From: Actinomycetota bacterium
Lineage (GTDB): Bacteria; Actinomycetota; Actinomycetes; Streptosporangiales; Streptosporangiaceae
Assembly (NCBI GenBank): GCA_003168295.1
Contig: PMST01000531.1
Coordinates: 7,495-32,541 of the forward strand
Length of the DNA stretch: 25,047 nt
Direction of reading: 5' to 3'
Of the stretch, positions 1 through 9,295 are shown piece after piece. Under the pieces are notes generated by a model. It saw nothing but the letters and a program-made list of their open reading frames with translations. It was not told where the DNA came from and searched no databases. Position numbers and translations under genes: made by a program. The first letter of the stretch is position 1, and each line of letters starts with the position of its first letter.

Positions 1-419
1 TGGCGGAGTTCGACCGGCTGGCTGAGCGCGGCGGCGTGCTTGGCGCCATGGAGACCGGTTACCAGCGCGGGCGGATCCAGGACGAGTCGATGCTCTACGA
101 GCAGCGCAAGCACGACGGCAGCCTGCCCATCGTGGGCGTCAACACCTTCCTCGATCCGCACCGCGGCGAAACCCCGGCCGGACCGGTGGAACTCGCCCGG
201 GCCACCGAGGAGGAAAAGCAGTCTCAGCTCAAGCGGCTCGCCGACTTCCATGCCCGGCACGCAGAAACCGCGCCGGAGGCGATCGCCCGGCTCCAGGACG
301 CCGCCATCAACGGAGGCAATGTCTTCGCCGCCCTCATGGACGCCGTCCGGCACTGCTCGCTCGGGCAGATCAGCGACGCTTTCTTCGAAGCCGGAGGCCA
401 GTACCGGCGCAACGTGTAA
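1..419 (+). CDS. icmF: Fused isobutyryl-CoA mutase (IcmF), C-terminal fragment
   Basis: The reading frame is open from base 3 and enters from outside the window, leaving about 138 C-terminal residues. The sequence shows the end of the acyl-CoA mutase large-subunit domain, with GAMETGYQRGRIQDES, the PIVGVNTFLDP stretch and the LGQISDAFFEAGGQYRRNV terminus. IcmF enzymes end this way, whereas stand-alone methylmalonyl-CoA mutase large subunits end differently. The family uses adenosylcobalamin to interconvert isobutyryl-CoA and n-butyryl-CoA (or related acyl-CoAs) and carries its own G-protein chaperone domain, here outside the window. The next gene starts 65 bp downstream on the same strand and belongs to the B12-binding family, so the enzyme is followed directly by B12 supply genes. 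Substrate preference cannot be told from this fragment. Confidence 0.85.
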   Translation, partial: AEFDRLAERGGVLGAMETGYQRGRIQDESMLYEQRKHDGSLPIVGVNTFLDPHRGETPAGPVELARATEEEKQSQLKRLADFHARHAETAPEAIARLQDAAINGGNVFAALMDAVRHCSLGQISDAFFEAGGQYRRNV

Positions 420-484
420 GCAGACTCCGGCCGGCCACGCCAGCGCGGCGCGACGTCGCCTGACATCAACACCGAAAGGGCGCT

Positions 485-1258
485 ATGCCGACGCTGCTCG
501 ATGACCTCGGGCACCCGCTGCGCCTGGCCAGGCCCCCGCAGCGCATCGTCTCGCTGGTCCCGTCCTTGACCGAGGCCCTCGCCGTCACCGTCCCCGGCCG
601 GCTGGCCGGCGCCACCGACTGGTGCACCCACCCGGCCGGCCTCGACGTCCCGCGGGTCCGCGGCACGAAGAACCCCAACCGGGCCGCGATCACCGCGCTG
701 CGCCCGGACCTTGTCGTCGCCAACCGCGAGGAGAACCGCCGGCACGACGTCGAGCACCTGCGGGCGGCCGGGATCCCGGTATGGGTCACCGAGATCGAGA
801 CCGTCGACGCGGCCCTGCGCTCGCTGCGCCGCCTGTTCACCGACGTCCTGTCCGTGCCCGAACCCGACTGGATACGCTTGGCGGCCAGCGAGTGGTCCAG
901 GCCGCCCGCACTCCCGGCCCTGCGAACAGTCGTCCCGATCTGGCGCGACCCCTGGATGGTCGTCGGGGCCCGGACCTTCACCGGAGACATGATTACGCGG
1001 CTAGGCCTCGCGCACGTATTCGCTGGCTCCCCGGATCGTTACCCCAGGCACGAGCTTACTCAGCTGGCGGCCGCCGGAGCCGAGCTGGCGGTGCTGCCCG
1101 ACGAGCCCTACCCCTTCACTGCCAGCGACGGGCCTGAGGCCTTCCCCGGCATCGCGGTGGCGCTCGTCTCCGGGCGGAGCCTGACCTGGTACGGCCCCTC
1201 GCTGACGACCGCCCGCGCCGAGCTGACCGCCAGCATCCGGGCCGTGATCTGTCCCTGA
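485..1258 (+). CDS. BtuF-like helical-backbone metal/cobalamin receptor without signal peptide
   Basis: This 257-residue protein shows the periplasmic-binding fold of the BtuF/FepB class: RIVSLVPSLTEAL at residues 19-31, then ALRPDLVVANREENRR and a C-terminal half with AAGAELAVLPDEPYPF. It begins MPTLLDDLGHPLRL and has no signal peptide or lipobox. It is therefore predicted to be cytoplasmic, unlike the lipoprotein receptor encoded downstream. Such soluble homologues are widespread in actinobacteria, usually annotated cobalamin-binding protein, with no settled role. The ATG is supported by GAAAGGG seven bases upstream. It lies between icmF and the B12 riboswitch, so handling of cobalamin or a corrinoid inside the cell is a reasonable inference, not shown by the sequence. 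Confidence 0.75.
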   Translation: MPTLLDDLGHPLRLARPPQRIVSLVPSLTEALAVTVPGRLAGATDWCTHPAGLDVPRVRGTKNPNRAAITALRPDLVVANREENRRHDVEHLRAAGIPVWVTEIETVDAALRSLRRLFTDVLSVPEPDWIRLAASEWSRPPALPALRTVVPIWRDPWMVVGARTFTGDMITRLGLAHVFAGSPDRYPRHELTQLAAAGAELAVLPDEPYPFTASDGPEAFPGIAVALVSGRSLTWYGPSLTTARAELTASIRAVICP

Positions 1259-1299
1259 GCGCTCACTGGCCGCGCCCGGGCGACGCCTATCCGCGTGGT

Positions 1300-1470
1300 A
1301 ACGTGGCAGCCGCCGGACCCTCCGCGCGCTAGCGCAGCGGGTGCCGGCAGCGCGTCAGGTAGCGAAGCCGGTGACGCCCGCGACGGCGGGCCATTCCGGC
1401 GCTGTCCCGCAACTGTGAAGGTTCGTACACCGGACCCAAGCCAGGCCGACTCCTGCCGCGTCGGACGATA
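1300..1470 (+). promoter_or_regulatory. Cobalamin riboswitch aptamer
   Basis: Several conserved cores of the B12 riboswitch occur in the right order. GGTGCC is at 1340-1345 and AGCGAAGCCGGTGA at 1361-1374. The near-invariant GCTGTCCCGCAACTGTGAA is at 1401-1419. The B12 box AAGCCAGGCCGACTCCTGCC is at 1438-1457. The element lies in the 315-bp gap before a btuF-btuC-btuD operon, where cobalamin riboswitches normally repress import genes when B12 is plentiful. The 5' and 3' limits given are approximate because I placed them by eye around the conserved cores. Confidence 0.93.
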
Positions 1471-1493
1471 TCAACCCTCGTGGGAAGGGTGAT

Positions 1494-1564
1494 CCGTCTC
1501 GGCAGGCCCAGCTCTCGAGCTGGCGGCCGACGGTCTCGCCTTCCTTCCCGTTCCCGGGAGGAAG
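1494..1564 (+). promoter_or_regulatory. Riboswitch expression platform with Shine-Dalgarno-sequestering hairpin
   Basis: Two stems follow the aptamer. The first (1494-1533) pairs CCGTC with GACGG and GGC with GCC, and encloses an inner CCAGCT/AGCTGG hairpin at 1508-1523. The second pairs CTTCCT (1540-1545) with AGGAAG (1559-1564) and CCCG (1547-1550) with CGGG (1555-1558), with one bulged T and a 4-nt loop. The right arm of the second stem is the btuF Shine-Dalgarno itself, GGGAGGAAG at 1556-1564, nine bases before the ATG. No U-run follows either stem, so control of translation start is more likely than transcription termination. The fold was drawn by eye and energies were not computed. Confidence 0.65.
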
Positions 1565-1573
1565 TGGCACACC

Positions 1574-2539
1574 ATGAACAGAACTAGCTGGATACTCGCC
1601 GCGGTCACGGCGGCGTTGCTCGCCGGCTGCAGCTCAGCGGCCAGCAGCTCCCCTACCAGCAACCCAGCTCCCAGCAGTCCAGCTTCTAGCAGCGCGGCAC
1701 CGTCATTCCCGGTCACGCTGACGGCGGCGAACGGCCCGGTCAAGATAAAGGCCAAGCCCGGCCGGATCGTCTCGCTGGCGCCCACGGCGACCGAAGACCT
1801 CTACGCGGTCGGCGCCGGGCCGCAGGTTGTGGCCGTCGACGACGATTCGGACTACCCGGCGAGCGCCCCGCTCACCAAGCTGAGCGGGCTGACCCCCAAC
1901 CTGGAGGCGATCGCCAAGTACAACCCCGCCCTGGTCATCGCCTCGCAGAACTCGAACGGGCTCGTCTCGGGGCTGGGCAAGCTTGGCGTACCGGTGCTGA
2001 TCGAGCCGGCCGCCGCCACCCTGACCGACGCCTACGACCAGATCGTGCAGATCGGCCAGGCCACCGGCCACGCCGCGCAGGCCGTCCGGACCGTGGCCGC
2101 GATGAAAAGCGAGATCGCGGCGGACGTCAAGCAGGCCGGCCCGGCCCATAAAGACCTGACCTACTACTGGGAGCTGAGCGACAACCCGTACTACTCGGTC
2201 GCCTCGTCGACGTTCATCGGGCAGATCGTCGGCCTATTCGGCCTGAAGGACATCGCCGACGCCGCCAATAAGGCCTCCGATGGCGGCTATCCGGAGCTGT
2301 CCGAGGAGTACATCGTCACCGCCAAGCCTGCGATCATCTTCCTGGCGGACAACGAGGCGGCCGACGGCGGCCAGTCCCCGGCGGTCGTCGCCGCCCGGCC
2401 GGGCTGGTCCGCGATCCCGGCGGTGAAGGACCACGAGGTAATCGGGCTGAACGACGACGTCGCCTCCCGCTGGGGGCCACGTCTGCCGCAGCTAGTCGCG
2501 CAGATCGCGCAGGCCATCGAGAAGGCGCCCGGTTCGTGA
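1574..2539 (+). CDS. btuF: Cobalamin ABC transporter substrate-binding lipoprotein (BtuF type)
   Basis: This 321-residue protein starts with a short basic N-terminus, a hydrophobic segment and the lipobox LLAGC (Cys19). A Ser/Pro/Ala-rich linker of about 30 residues follows, typical of actinobacterial lipoproteins anchored outside the membrane. The mature part is a helical-backbone receptor with GRIVSLAPTATEDLYAVGAG (residues 63-82) and NLEAIAKYNPALVIA. It should capture cobalamin outside the cell and deliver it to the BtuC-BtuD complex encoded next. Iron-siderophore receptors share the fold, but the cobalamin riboswitch directly upstream makes a corrinoid ligand much more likely. The start is set by GGGAGGAAG upstream of the ATG. 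btuC begins 27 bp after its stop. Confidence 0.9.
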   Translation: MNRTSWILAAVTAALLAGCSSAASSSPTSNPAPSSPASSSAAPSFPVTLTAANGPVKIKAKPGRIVSLAPTATEDLYAVGAGPQVVAVDDDSDYPASAPLTKLSGLTPNLEAIAKYNPALVIASQNSNGLVSGLGKLGVPVLIEPAAATLTDAYDQIVQIGQATGHAAQAVRTVAAMKSEIAADVKQAGPAHKDLTYYWELSDNPYYSVASSTFIGQIVGLFGLKDIADAANKASDGGYPELSEEYIVTAKPAIIFLADNEAADGGQSPAVVAARPGWSAIPAVKDHEVIGLNDDVASRWGPRLPQLVAQIAQAIEKAPGS

Positions 2540-2566
2540 GGCCGCCCGGGTGAACGAGGTAGCGCG

Positions 2567-3592
2567 GTGAACTCCAAGTGGCTTCGCGCGGCACGTCCGT
2601 ACGGCATCGCGGTGGCCTTCCTGGTCGCCGCGATGCTCGTCAGCGCCCTGGTCGGGGCCGCGGACCTCAACCCGCTCGCGACCGTCAGCGCGCTGCTCGA
2701 CCGCCTCCCGTTCATCCGCCTCCCGGACAGCATGAGCCCGCTGGACCGGGCCGTGCTGTTCGAGATCCGGCTGCCGCGCATCGTCTTGTGCGCGCTGGTC
2801 GGCGGGCTGCTTTCGATCGCCGGAGCGGGGTACCAGGGGGTGTTCCGCAACCCGCTGGTGGACTCCGGGATGCTCGGCGCATCGGCCGGCGCGGGGCTTG
2901 GCGCGACGCTCGCGATCGTTTACCTGGGCGGCGCGGGCCCTGCGGCGGTGCCGGTCGCTGCCTTCGCCGGATCCGTGGGCGGGGTCGCGGTCGCCTACCT
3001 GACCGGCGCCGCAGGCGGCCGGGGCACCGCGACGCTGCTGCTGGCCGGCGTCGCGGTCGGGATGTTCCTCACCGCGCTGCAGACGTTCGTCCTGCAGCGC
3101 TCGGCCCAGGACCTGCAGGCGGTCTACTCGTGGCTGCTAGGTTCCCTGTCCGGGGCGACCTGGCGGCAGTGCGCGGAGATCGGTCCGTACTCGGCGGTCA
3201 GCATCGCGGTCGTGCTGCTGCACGGCCGCCACCTGGACGTGCTCAGCGTGGGCGACGAAGAGGCCCGCACGCTCGGCATGCACCCCGGGCGGGTCCGGCT
3301 GATCGTGGTGGCCGCGTGCGCGCTGGCCGCCGCCAGCGCCGTGGCCGTCAGCGGTTTGATCGGCTTCGTCGGGATCATCGTGCCGCACGTGGTCCGTCGC
3401 CTGGCCGGCACCTCCTACCGGCTGGTCCTGCCGCTGTCGCTGCTGGCTGGCGCGGGCTTTCTGGTGCTGGCCGACACGCTGGCCCGCACCGTGCTGTCCC
3501 CGGCGGAGCTGCCGATAGGCGTGGTCACCGCGGTGATCGGCTCGCCGGTGTTCATCTGGATCCTGCACACCACCCGGGCCGTGCGGACATGA
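2567..3592 (+). CDS. btuC: Cobalamin ABC transporter permease (BtuC, FecCD family)
   Basis: This 341-residue polytopic membrane protein is of the FecCD/BtuC permease family, of usual length (about 330-350). Family signatures include EIRLPRIVLCALVGGLLSIAGAGYQ near residues 64-88, then FRNPLVDSGMLGASAGAGLGA. GLIGFVGIIVPHVVRRLAG near residue 270 is the cytoplasmic loop region that contacts the ATPase. It forms the transmembrane channel of the B12 importer. Translation starts at GTG, preceded by GAGGTAGCGCG. Its stop overlaps the btuD start as ATGA, which implies coupled translation with the ATPase. The riboswitch ahead of btuF should control the whole operon. Confidence 0.92.
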   Translation: MNSKWLRAARPYGIAVAFLVAAMLVSALVGAADLNPLATVSALLDRLPFIRLPDSMSPLDRAVLFEIRLPRIVLCALVGGLLSIAGAGYQGVFRNPLVDSGMLGASAGAGLGATLAIVYLGGAGPAAVPVAAFAGSVGGVAVAYLTGAAGGRGTATLLLAGVAVGMFLTALQTFVLQRSAQDLQAVYSWLLGSLSGATWRQCAEIGPYSAVSIAVVLLHGRHLDVLSVGDEEARTLGMHPGRVRLIVVAACALAAASAVAVSGLIGFVGIIVPHVVRRLAGTSYRLVLPLSLLAGAGFLVLADTLARTVLSPAELPIGVVTAVIGSPVFIWILHTTRAVRT

Positions 3593-4377
3593 ACGCGATC
3601 GCGGTGCACGACCTGGAGGTGGACCTGGACCGCACGCCCATCTTGCGCGAGGTGTCCTGCGCGGTCGGGTCGGGAAGCTGGCTGGCCCTGCTCGGACCGA
3701 ACGGCTCGGGCAAGACCACCCTGCTGCGCGCCATCGCCGGGCTCATTCCCTACCGCGGTACCGTCACGCTAGCCGGCCCGGCGGCCGACGCCGGGTCGCT
3801 GCGGCCCCGCGAGCGAGCGCGGCTGGTCGCCTACGTGCCGCAGACGCCCACGCTGCCGCCGGACATGAAGGTAACCGATTACGTGCTGCTCGGCCGCACC
3901 CCGCACCTGAGCTACCTGGCCGGGCCGGGCCGGGCCGATCGCGAAGCGGCCGCTAGGGCGGCGGCCCTGCTCGACGTCACGCGGTTCTCGCAGCGGCGCC
4001 TGGACACCCTTTCCGGCGGCGAGCGCCAGCGCGTTGTGCTCGCCCGCGCCCTGGCCCAGGAACCGAAGATCCTGCTGCTCGACGAGCCCACCTCGGCGCT
4101 GGACATCGGCCACCAGCAGAACGTCCTCGACCTGATCGACACCCTGCGCCGCAGCACCGGCCTGACCGTGATCACCACGCTGCATGACCTGACCACCGCG
4201 GGCCAGTACGCGCACGAGCTGGTGCTGCTAAACGCCGGGCGCGTCGAGGCGTCCGGCCTTGCGACCGCCGTGCTCACCGAGGACCGGATCGCCCGGGTCT
4301 ATGCCGCGCGGGTCACGGTGAGCACCGATGCCGCCGGGAACACCGTCGTCAACCCGGTCCGCACGATCCCCCGTTGA
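3589..4377 (+). CDS. btuD: Cobalamin ABC transporter ATP-binding protein (BtuD type)
   Basis: This 262-residue ABC ATPase has every expected motif. Walker A is GPNGSGKT at 36-43 and the Q-loop glutamine is in YVPQ at 82-85. The signature is LSGGE at 141-145, Walker B is ILLLDEP at 161-167, the D-loop is SALD at 169-172, and the switch histidine is His199. It powers the BtuC channel from the cytoplasmic face. The ATG overlaps the btuC stop by four bases, so the start is well fixed. The 3' end runs 29 bp into the convergent cbiZ-type gene on the other strand. The family also serves iron-siderophore import, and the assignment to B12 rests on the upstream riboswitch. Confidence 0.92.
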   Translation: MNAIAVHDLEVDLDRTPILREVSCAVGSGSWLALLGPNGSGKTTLLRAIAGLIPYRGTVTLAGPAADAGSLRPRERARLVAYVPQTPTLPPDMKVTDYVLLGRTPHLSYLAGPGRADREAAARAAALLDVTRFSQRRLDTLSGGERQRVVLARALAQEPKILLLDEPTSALDIGHQQNVLDLIDTLRRSTGLTVITTLHDLTTAGQYAHELVLLNAGRVEASGLATAVLTEDRIARVYAARVTVSTDAAGNTVVNPVRTIPR

Positions 4378-5053
4378 CCGGTCCGCCGGCGCCAACCCGG
4401 CTGGCGTAGTCGAGGGCGCCAGCGTAGACGGCGGCATGCACGGCGCGGGCGATCCTGGCTCCCCACAGCGACCGCGGCCCGGCGAAATCCTCGCCGCCCC
4501 CGGCTACGGGGGCGGCGACGCAGACGGCGTCCGAGGCGGTCCCGGTGCAGGCGAATCCCGCGTCGAAGACGGCCTGGGTTTTGGCCTCGGTCGCGGTGAC
4601 AACGGCGTTGACGAACGCCGCGTCACTGAGCGGAACCGGGACCGAGACGACGATGTTGATCGTCCCCGGCCGCCTGACCGGCGCCAGCTCAGCATCGGCT
4701 GACCCGTGCGGCGCGGCCGCCCAGGTCGGCACCCGCAGGCCGACCGTGGCCGCCACGTGGGCTCCCTCGTCCTGGCGCTGGACGACCGCGGTTACCTGGG
4801 CGGCGGTCAGCAGCCCGACCCCCGGGCCGGAAAGGCCGAGGCCGACGGCCAGATCCGCGAGGTGCACCACGGGGTCGGTGCGGTCGTAGCCACCGGCTAC
4901 CTGGGCGTTGAGCACCCATTCGCGTGGCCCGAGACCGCCGCCGACGATGCCGCTAGAGATCATCTGGTAGCCCGGGCCGGGACGCCACAGCGCCATCGGC
5001 AGCCGGATCCCGTCTTCGCTACGCCAGTGCAGCTCCAGTCGCATGCCCCGCAC
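4349..5053 (-). CDS. cbiZ: Adenosylcobinamide amidohydrolase (CbiZ family)
   Basis: This 234-residue protein resembles CbiZ. The features are an N-terminal MALWRPGPGYQMISSGIVGGG, the core GLLTAAQVTAVVQRQDEG followed by ATVGLRVPTWAA, the GTINIVVSVPVPLSDAAFVNAVVTATEAKTQA region (listed here only as landmarks), and ASDAVCVAAP near residue 180. CbiZ cleaves adenosylpseudocobalamin or adenosylcobinamide to adenosylcobyric acid, letting imported corrinoids be rebuilt into the cell's own B12. That fits its place next to the B12 importer. The GTG at 5053 is preferred although its nearest GGGAAGGG is rather distant. An in-frame ATG at 5044 has no better ribosome site. The gene converges on btuD and overlaps it by 29 bp. 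Confidence 0.82.
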   Translation of the reverse strand: MRGMRLELHWRSEDGIRLPMALWRPGPGYQMISSGIVGGGLGPREWVLNAQVAGGYDRTDPVVHLADLAVGLGLSGPGVGLLTAAQVTAVVQRQDEGAHVAATVGLRVPTWAAAPHGSADAELAPVRRPGTINIVVSVPVPLSDAAFVNAVVTATEAKTQAVFDAGFACTGTASDAVCVAAPVAGGGEDFAGPRSLWGARIARAVHAAVYAGALDYASRVGAGGPVNGGSCGPG

Positions 5054-5097
5054 GGTAACGCATCGCCCTTCCCGGCCCCGGCTTGACGCCAGGGACT

Positions 5098-5133
5098 ACG
5101 TCCGGGCCGGCCCGCGCGGGCCGGCCCGGACGT
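5098..5133 (-). terminator. 36-bp perfect palindrome after katG, probable terminator
   Basis: Positions 5098-5133 form a flawless 18+18 palindrome, almost all G and C, running from ACGTCCGGG at the left to CCCGGACGT at the right. It begins five bases past the katG stop codon (katG reads leftward) and lies before the cbiZ start. A very stable hairpin without a U-run is the usual form of intrinsic terminator seen in high-GC actinobacteria. It would separate katG transcription from cbiZ. A protein-binding role is possible but less likely at this place. Confidence 0.75.
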
Positions 5134-5138
5134 CGTGA

Positions 5139-7385
<2,247 letters not shown>

Positions 7386-7394
7386 CTAGACGGA

Positions 7395-7841
7395 TTACGG
7401 TGCCCAGGAACTGCGGGCGGTAGAACAGGCGGGACACTGGCCCCAGTAGATGACCTGGGCCTCTTCGATCGAGAAGCCGTGGTCTTCGGAAGCGGTCAGG
7501 CAGGGCGCCTCGCCGACCGCGCAGTCGACGTCAGCGACGACGCCGCACAACCGGCACACCACGTGATGGTGGTTGTCCCCGACGCGTCCCTCGAACCGGG
7601 CCGGGCTGCCGGCCGGTTCGAGGCGCCGGATGAGACCCGCCCCGGTGAGCGCGTAGAGGGCGTCATACACGGCTTGAAGGGAGATATGGCCGATGCGATC
7701 GCGCACCCCGGAGGCGATCGCCTCGACACCGAGATGGTCGCCATCCCGGACCGTCTCGAGCAGGGCGACGCGAGCGGCCGTCACCCGCAGGCCGGCACCG
7801 CGCAGCTCCTCGGCGGTGGTCGGGCTCTGGGCTGCGGTCAT
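7395..7841 (-). CDS. furA: Fur-family peroxide/iron regulator FurA
   Basis: This Fur-family repressor is directly upstream of katG. It has an N-terminal winged helix (EELRGAGLRVTAARVALLETV, with the recognition region HISLQAVYDALYALTGAGLI). The metal-binding hinge is GDNHHHVVCRLCG, and a second CPAC pair near the C-terminus completes a structural zinc site. In actinobacteria FurA represses furA-katG and is inactivated by oxidation. Two starts are possible: ATG at 7853 (152 residues) and ATG at 7841 (148 residues). I prefer 7841 because a TTGAGT/TATGTT promoter would place the transcript start almost on that ATG and neither start has a clear ribosome site. Leaderless furA is known in mycobacteria. 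A Fur-like dyad lies at 7884-7904. Confidence 0.93.
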   Translation of the reverse strand: MTAAQSPTTAEELRGAGLRVTAARVALLETVRDGDHLGVEAIASGVRDRIGHISLQAVYDALYALTGAGLIRRLEPAGSPARFEGRVGDNHHHVVCRLCGVVADVDCAVGEAPCLTASEDHGFSIEEAQVIYWGQCPACSTARSSWAP

Positions 7842-7848
7842 GAGGCCA

Positions 7849-7904
7849 AACATACCGCCATAGACACGAATGACTCAAGACAACGAATAGTCCAAGATTA
7901 TTCG
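7849..7904 (-). promoter_or_regulatory. furA promoter and Fur-like operator
   Basis: The dyad CGAATA (7884-7889), nine bases, TATTCG (7899-7904) is AT-rich against a GC-rich background, and 16 of its 20 flanking positions are symmetrical. That is the usual look of a Fur-family box. Downstream on the minus strand, TTGAGT (7878-7873) and TATGTT (7854-7849) are separated by 18 bases and sit seven bases before the ATG at 7841. The promoter hexamers are inferred by eye; the dyad is directly visible. It would let FurA repress both furA and katG. Confidence 0.6.
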
Positions 7905-7929
7905 GGATGGAGACAGGCTGACCGGCGTA

Positions 7930-8364
7930 TCAGCGGATACCCCTGATGTACTCGGTCAATGCGGCCCGCTCGGACTCGAGCTCGTAGATGCGGTTCTGCA
8001 CCACGTCGCCGATGCTCACGATCCCGCGCAAGCCGCCGTCCGCCGCGACCGGCGCGTACTGCACCCGGTGCTCGGTCATCATGCGCACGACCTCCTCGAC
8101 CGGGGCCTGAGGCGTGACCGTGCGCACCTCGACGGTGCAGATCGCCGTGACCGGCTCAGACATCACCGCGGCGCCCCGCTTGGCCAGCGCCCGGACGATG
8201 TCCCGCTCACCGGCGATCCCGTCGACCGAGATGCCGTCATGGGAGACGACGACGGCACCGATCCGGTGTTCGGCGAGCACCGCGAGAAGGCGCCGCACCT
8301 TCGTGTCCGGGGTGATGGTGACGACATCCGTACCCTTGACACGAAGTACATCGCTAATGTGCAT
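7930..8364 (-). CDS. Two-CBS-domain protein
   Basis: This 144-residue soluble protein consists of two tandem CBS domains and little else. The first covers about residues 8-62 (VVTITPDTKVRRLLAVLAEHRIGAVVV, then GIAGERDIVRAL). The second covers about 75-130 (VRTVTPQAPVEEVVRMMTEHRVQYAPV, then GIVSIGDVV). CBS pairs bind adenine nucleotides or similar ligands and often sense energy state; no catalytic domain is attached. Stand-alone proteins of this size are common in actinobacteria, some of them in dormancy or hypoxia regulons. GGGAGGGG just before the ATG supports the start. It is encoded upstream of furA on the same strand, but furA has its own promoter, so the two need not be linked. Confidence 0.9.
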   Translation of the reverse strand: MHISDVLRVKGTDVVTITPDTKVRRLLAVLAEHRIGAVVVSHDGISVDGIAGERDIVRALAKRGAAVMSEPVTAICTVEVRTVTPQAPVEEVVRMMTEHRVQYAPVAADGGLRGIVSIGDVVQNRIYELESERAALTEYIRGIR

Positions 8365-8497
8365 TCGCCCCTCCCAGGCACCGGCGCGGACCGGTCGTGT
8401 GCCCGCCGACGCTCTTCCAGGCTATTACTTCAGCCCCTGGTTCCCCGGTAGGCGAGCGGCGGGAGATCTCAAGTCGCGGCCGGCCCAGGATCGCGCC

Positions 8498-9295
8498 TCA
8501 GATGGACGGAATGTTTCCCCCGTCGGCCACGAACTCACCGCCGGTGAGGTAGGAGGCGCGGTCCGAGGCGAGAAAGGCGACCAGCTCAGCGATTTCCTCT
8601 GGGCGTCCCGGCCGTCCCAGCGGTACCCCGCCGATCCCGTCCACCAGCTGCTGGCGGGCCGCGGCCACGTCCATGCCGTTCTCGGCGGCCATTCGCGCGA
8701 TGCGGGCCTGCGCGGCGCTGGTCTCGATGAAACCCGGGGTCACGGTGACCACCCGGATACCGTGCGGTGCCATCTCGCGGGCCAGGCCCTTGCTGTAATT
8801 GGTCAGCGCCGCCTTGGCCGCCGCGTAGGCGGGCGCGGTGCCGTCCGGCCGCCTCCACTGCGCCGACGACACGTGGATGATTACCCCGCTGCGCTGGGCG
8901 ATCAAGGCCGGCAGCAGCGCGCGGTCCAGGCGCACCGCGGAGAGCAGGTTGATGTCGAGGTTACGCTGCCAGGCGTCGTCATCAAGCGCGAGCACGCCGC
9001 CGCTGCGGGACAGCGACGCGCCTGCGGTGTGCACCACGACGTCCACCCCGCCCAGCCGGTCCAGCGTGTAACCCGCGATGGTCGCGGTTCCCTCCGGGGT
9101 GCTCACGTCGGCCGGGACGAACAGGCCGGCCGGGGCACCGCCGGCGGGCATGCTGCGGGCGGTGGTCACCACGCTGGCGCCGGCCCGGGTGAGAAGGTCG
9201 GCGATGGCGCGGCCCATCCCCCTCGTGCCGCCGGTGACCAGTACCCGCCGCCCCGCGAACTCCTTTTCATGACTGACATGGCCAGGTTCGTTCAC
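8498..9295 (-). CDS. SDR-family NAD(P)-dependent oxidoreductase
   Basis: This classical short-chain dehydrogenase/reductase has 265 residues. The cofactor motif is TGGTRGMG at 21-28 and Asn116 lies in the DINLLSA stretch. The catalytic residues are Ser144, Tyr157 and Lys161 (YAAAK). A C-terminal PGFIETSAA and SYLTGGEFVADGG follow. The substrate cannot be told from sequence. The GTG start overlaps the stop of the upstream NTF2-like gene as GTGA, with GGAG about seven bases upstream, so the two are translationally coupled. Expression probably comes from the MerR-type promoter ahead of that gene at 9544-9574, making this SDR a likely target of the divergent MerR activator. Confidence 0.9.
   Translation of the reverse strand: MNEPGHVSHEKEFAGRRVLVTGGTRGMGRAIADLLTRAGASVVTTARSMPAGGAPAGLFVPADVSTPEGTATIAGYTLDRLGGVDVVVHTAGASLSRSGGVLALDDDAWQRNLDINLLSAVRLDRALLPALIAQRSGVIIHVSSAQWRRPDGTAPAYAAAKAALTNYSKGLAREMAPHGIRVVTVTPGFIETSAAQARIARMAAENGMDVAAARQQLVDGIGGVPLGRPGRPEEIAELVAFLASDRASYLTGGEFVADGGNIPSI

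Noticed and set aside
1295..1492. 65-residue plus-strand frame before btuF
   Set aside because: It lies wholly in the cobalamin riboswitch; the conserved RNA cores explain the sequence.
2578..3588. Long plus-strand frame running through btuC into btuD
   Set aside because: The first part is the off-frame shadow of btuC, rich in Arg/Gly/Pro; only the part from ATG 3589 is the real BtuD protein.
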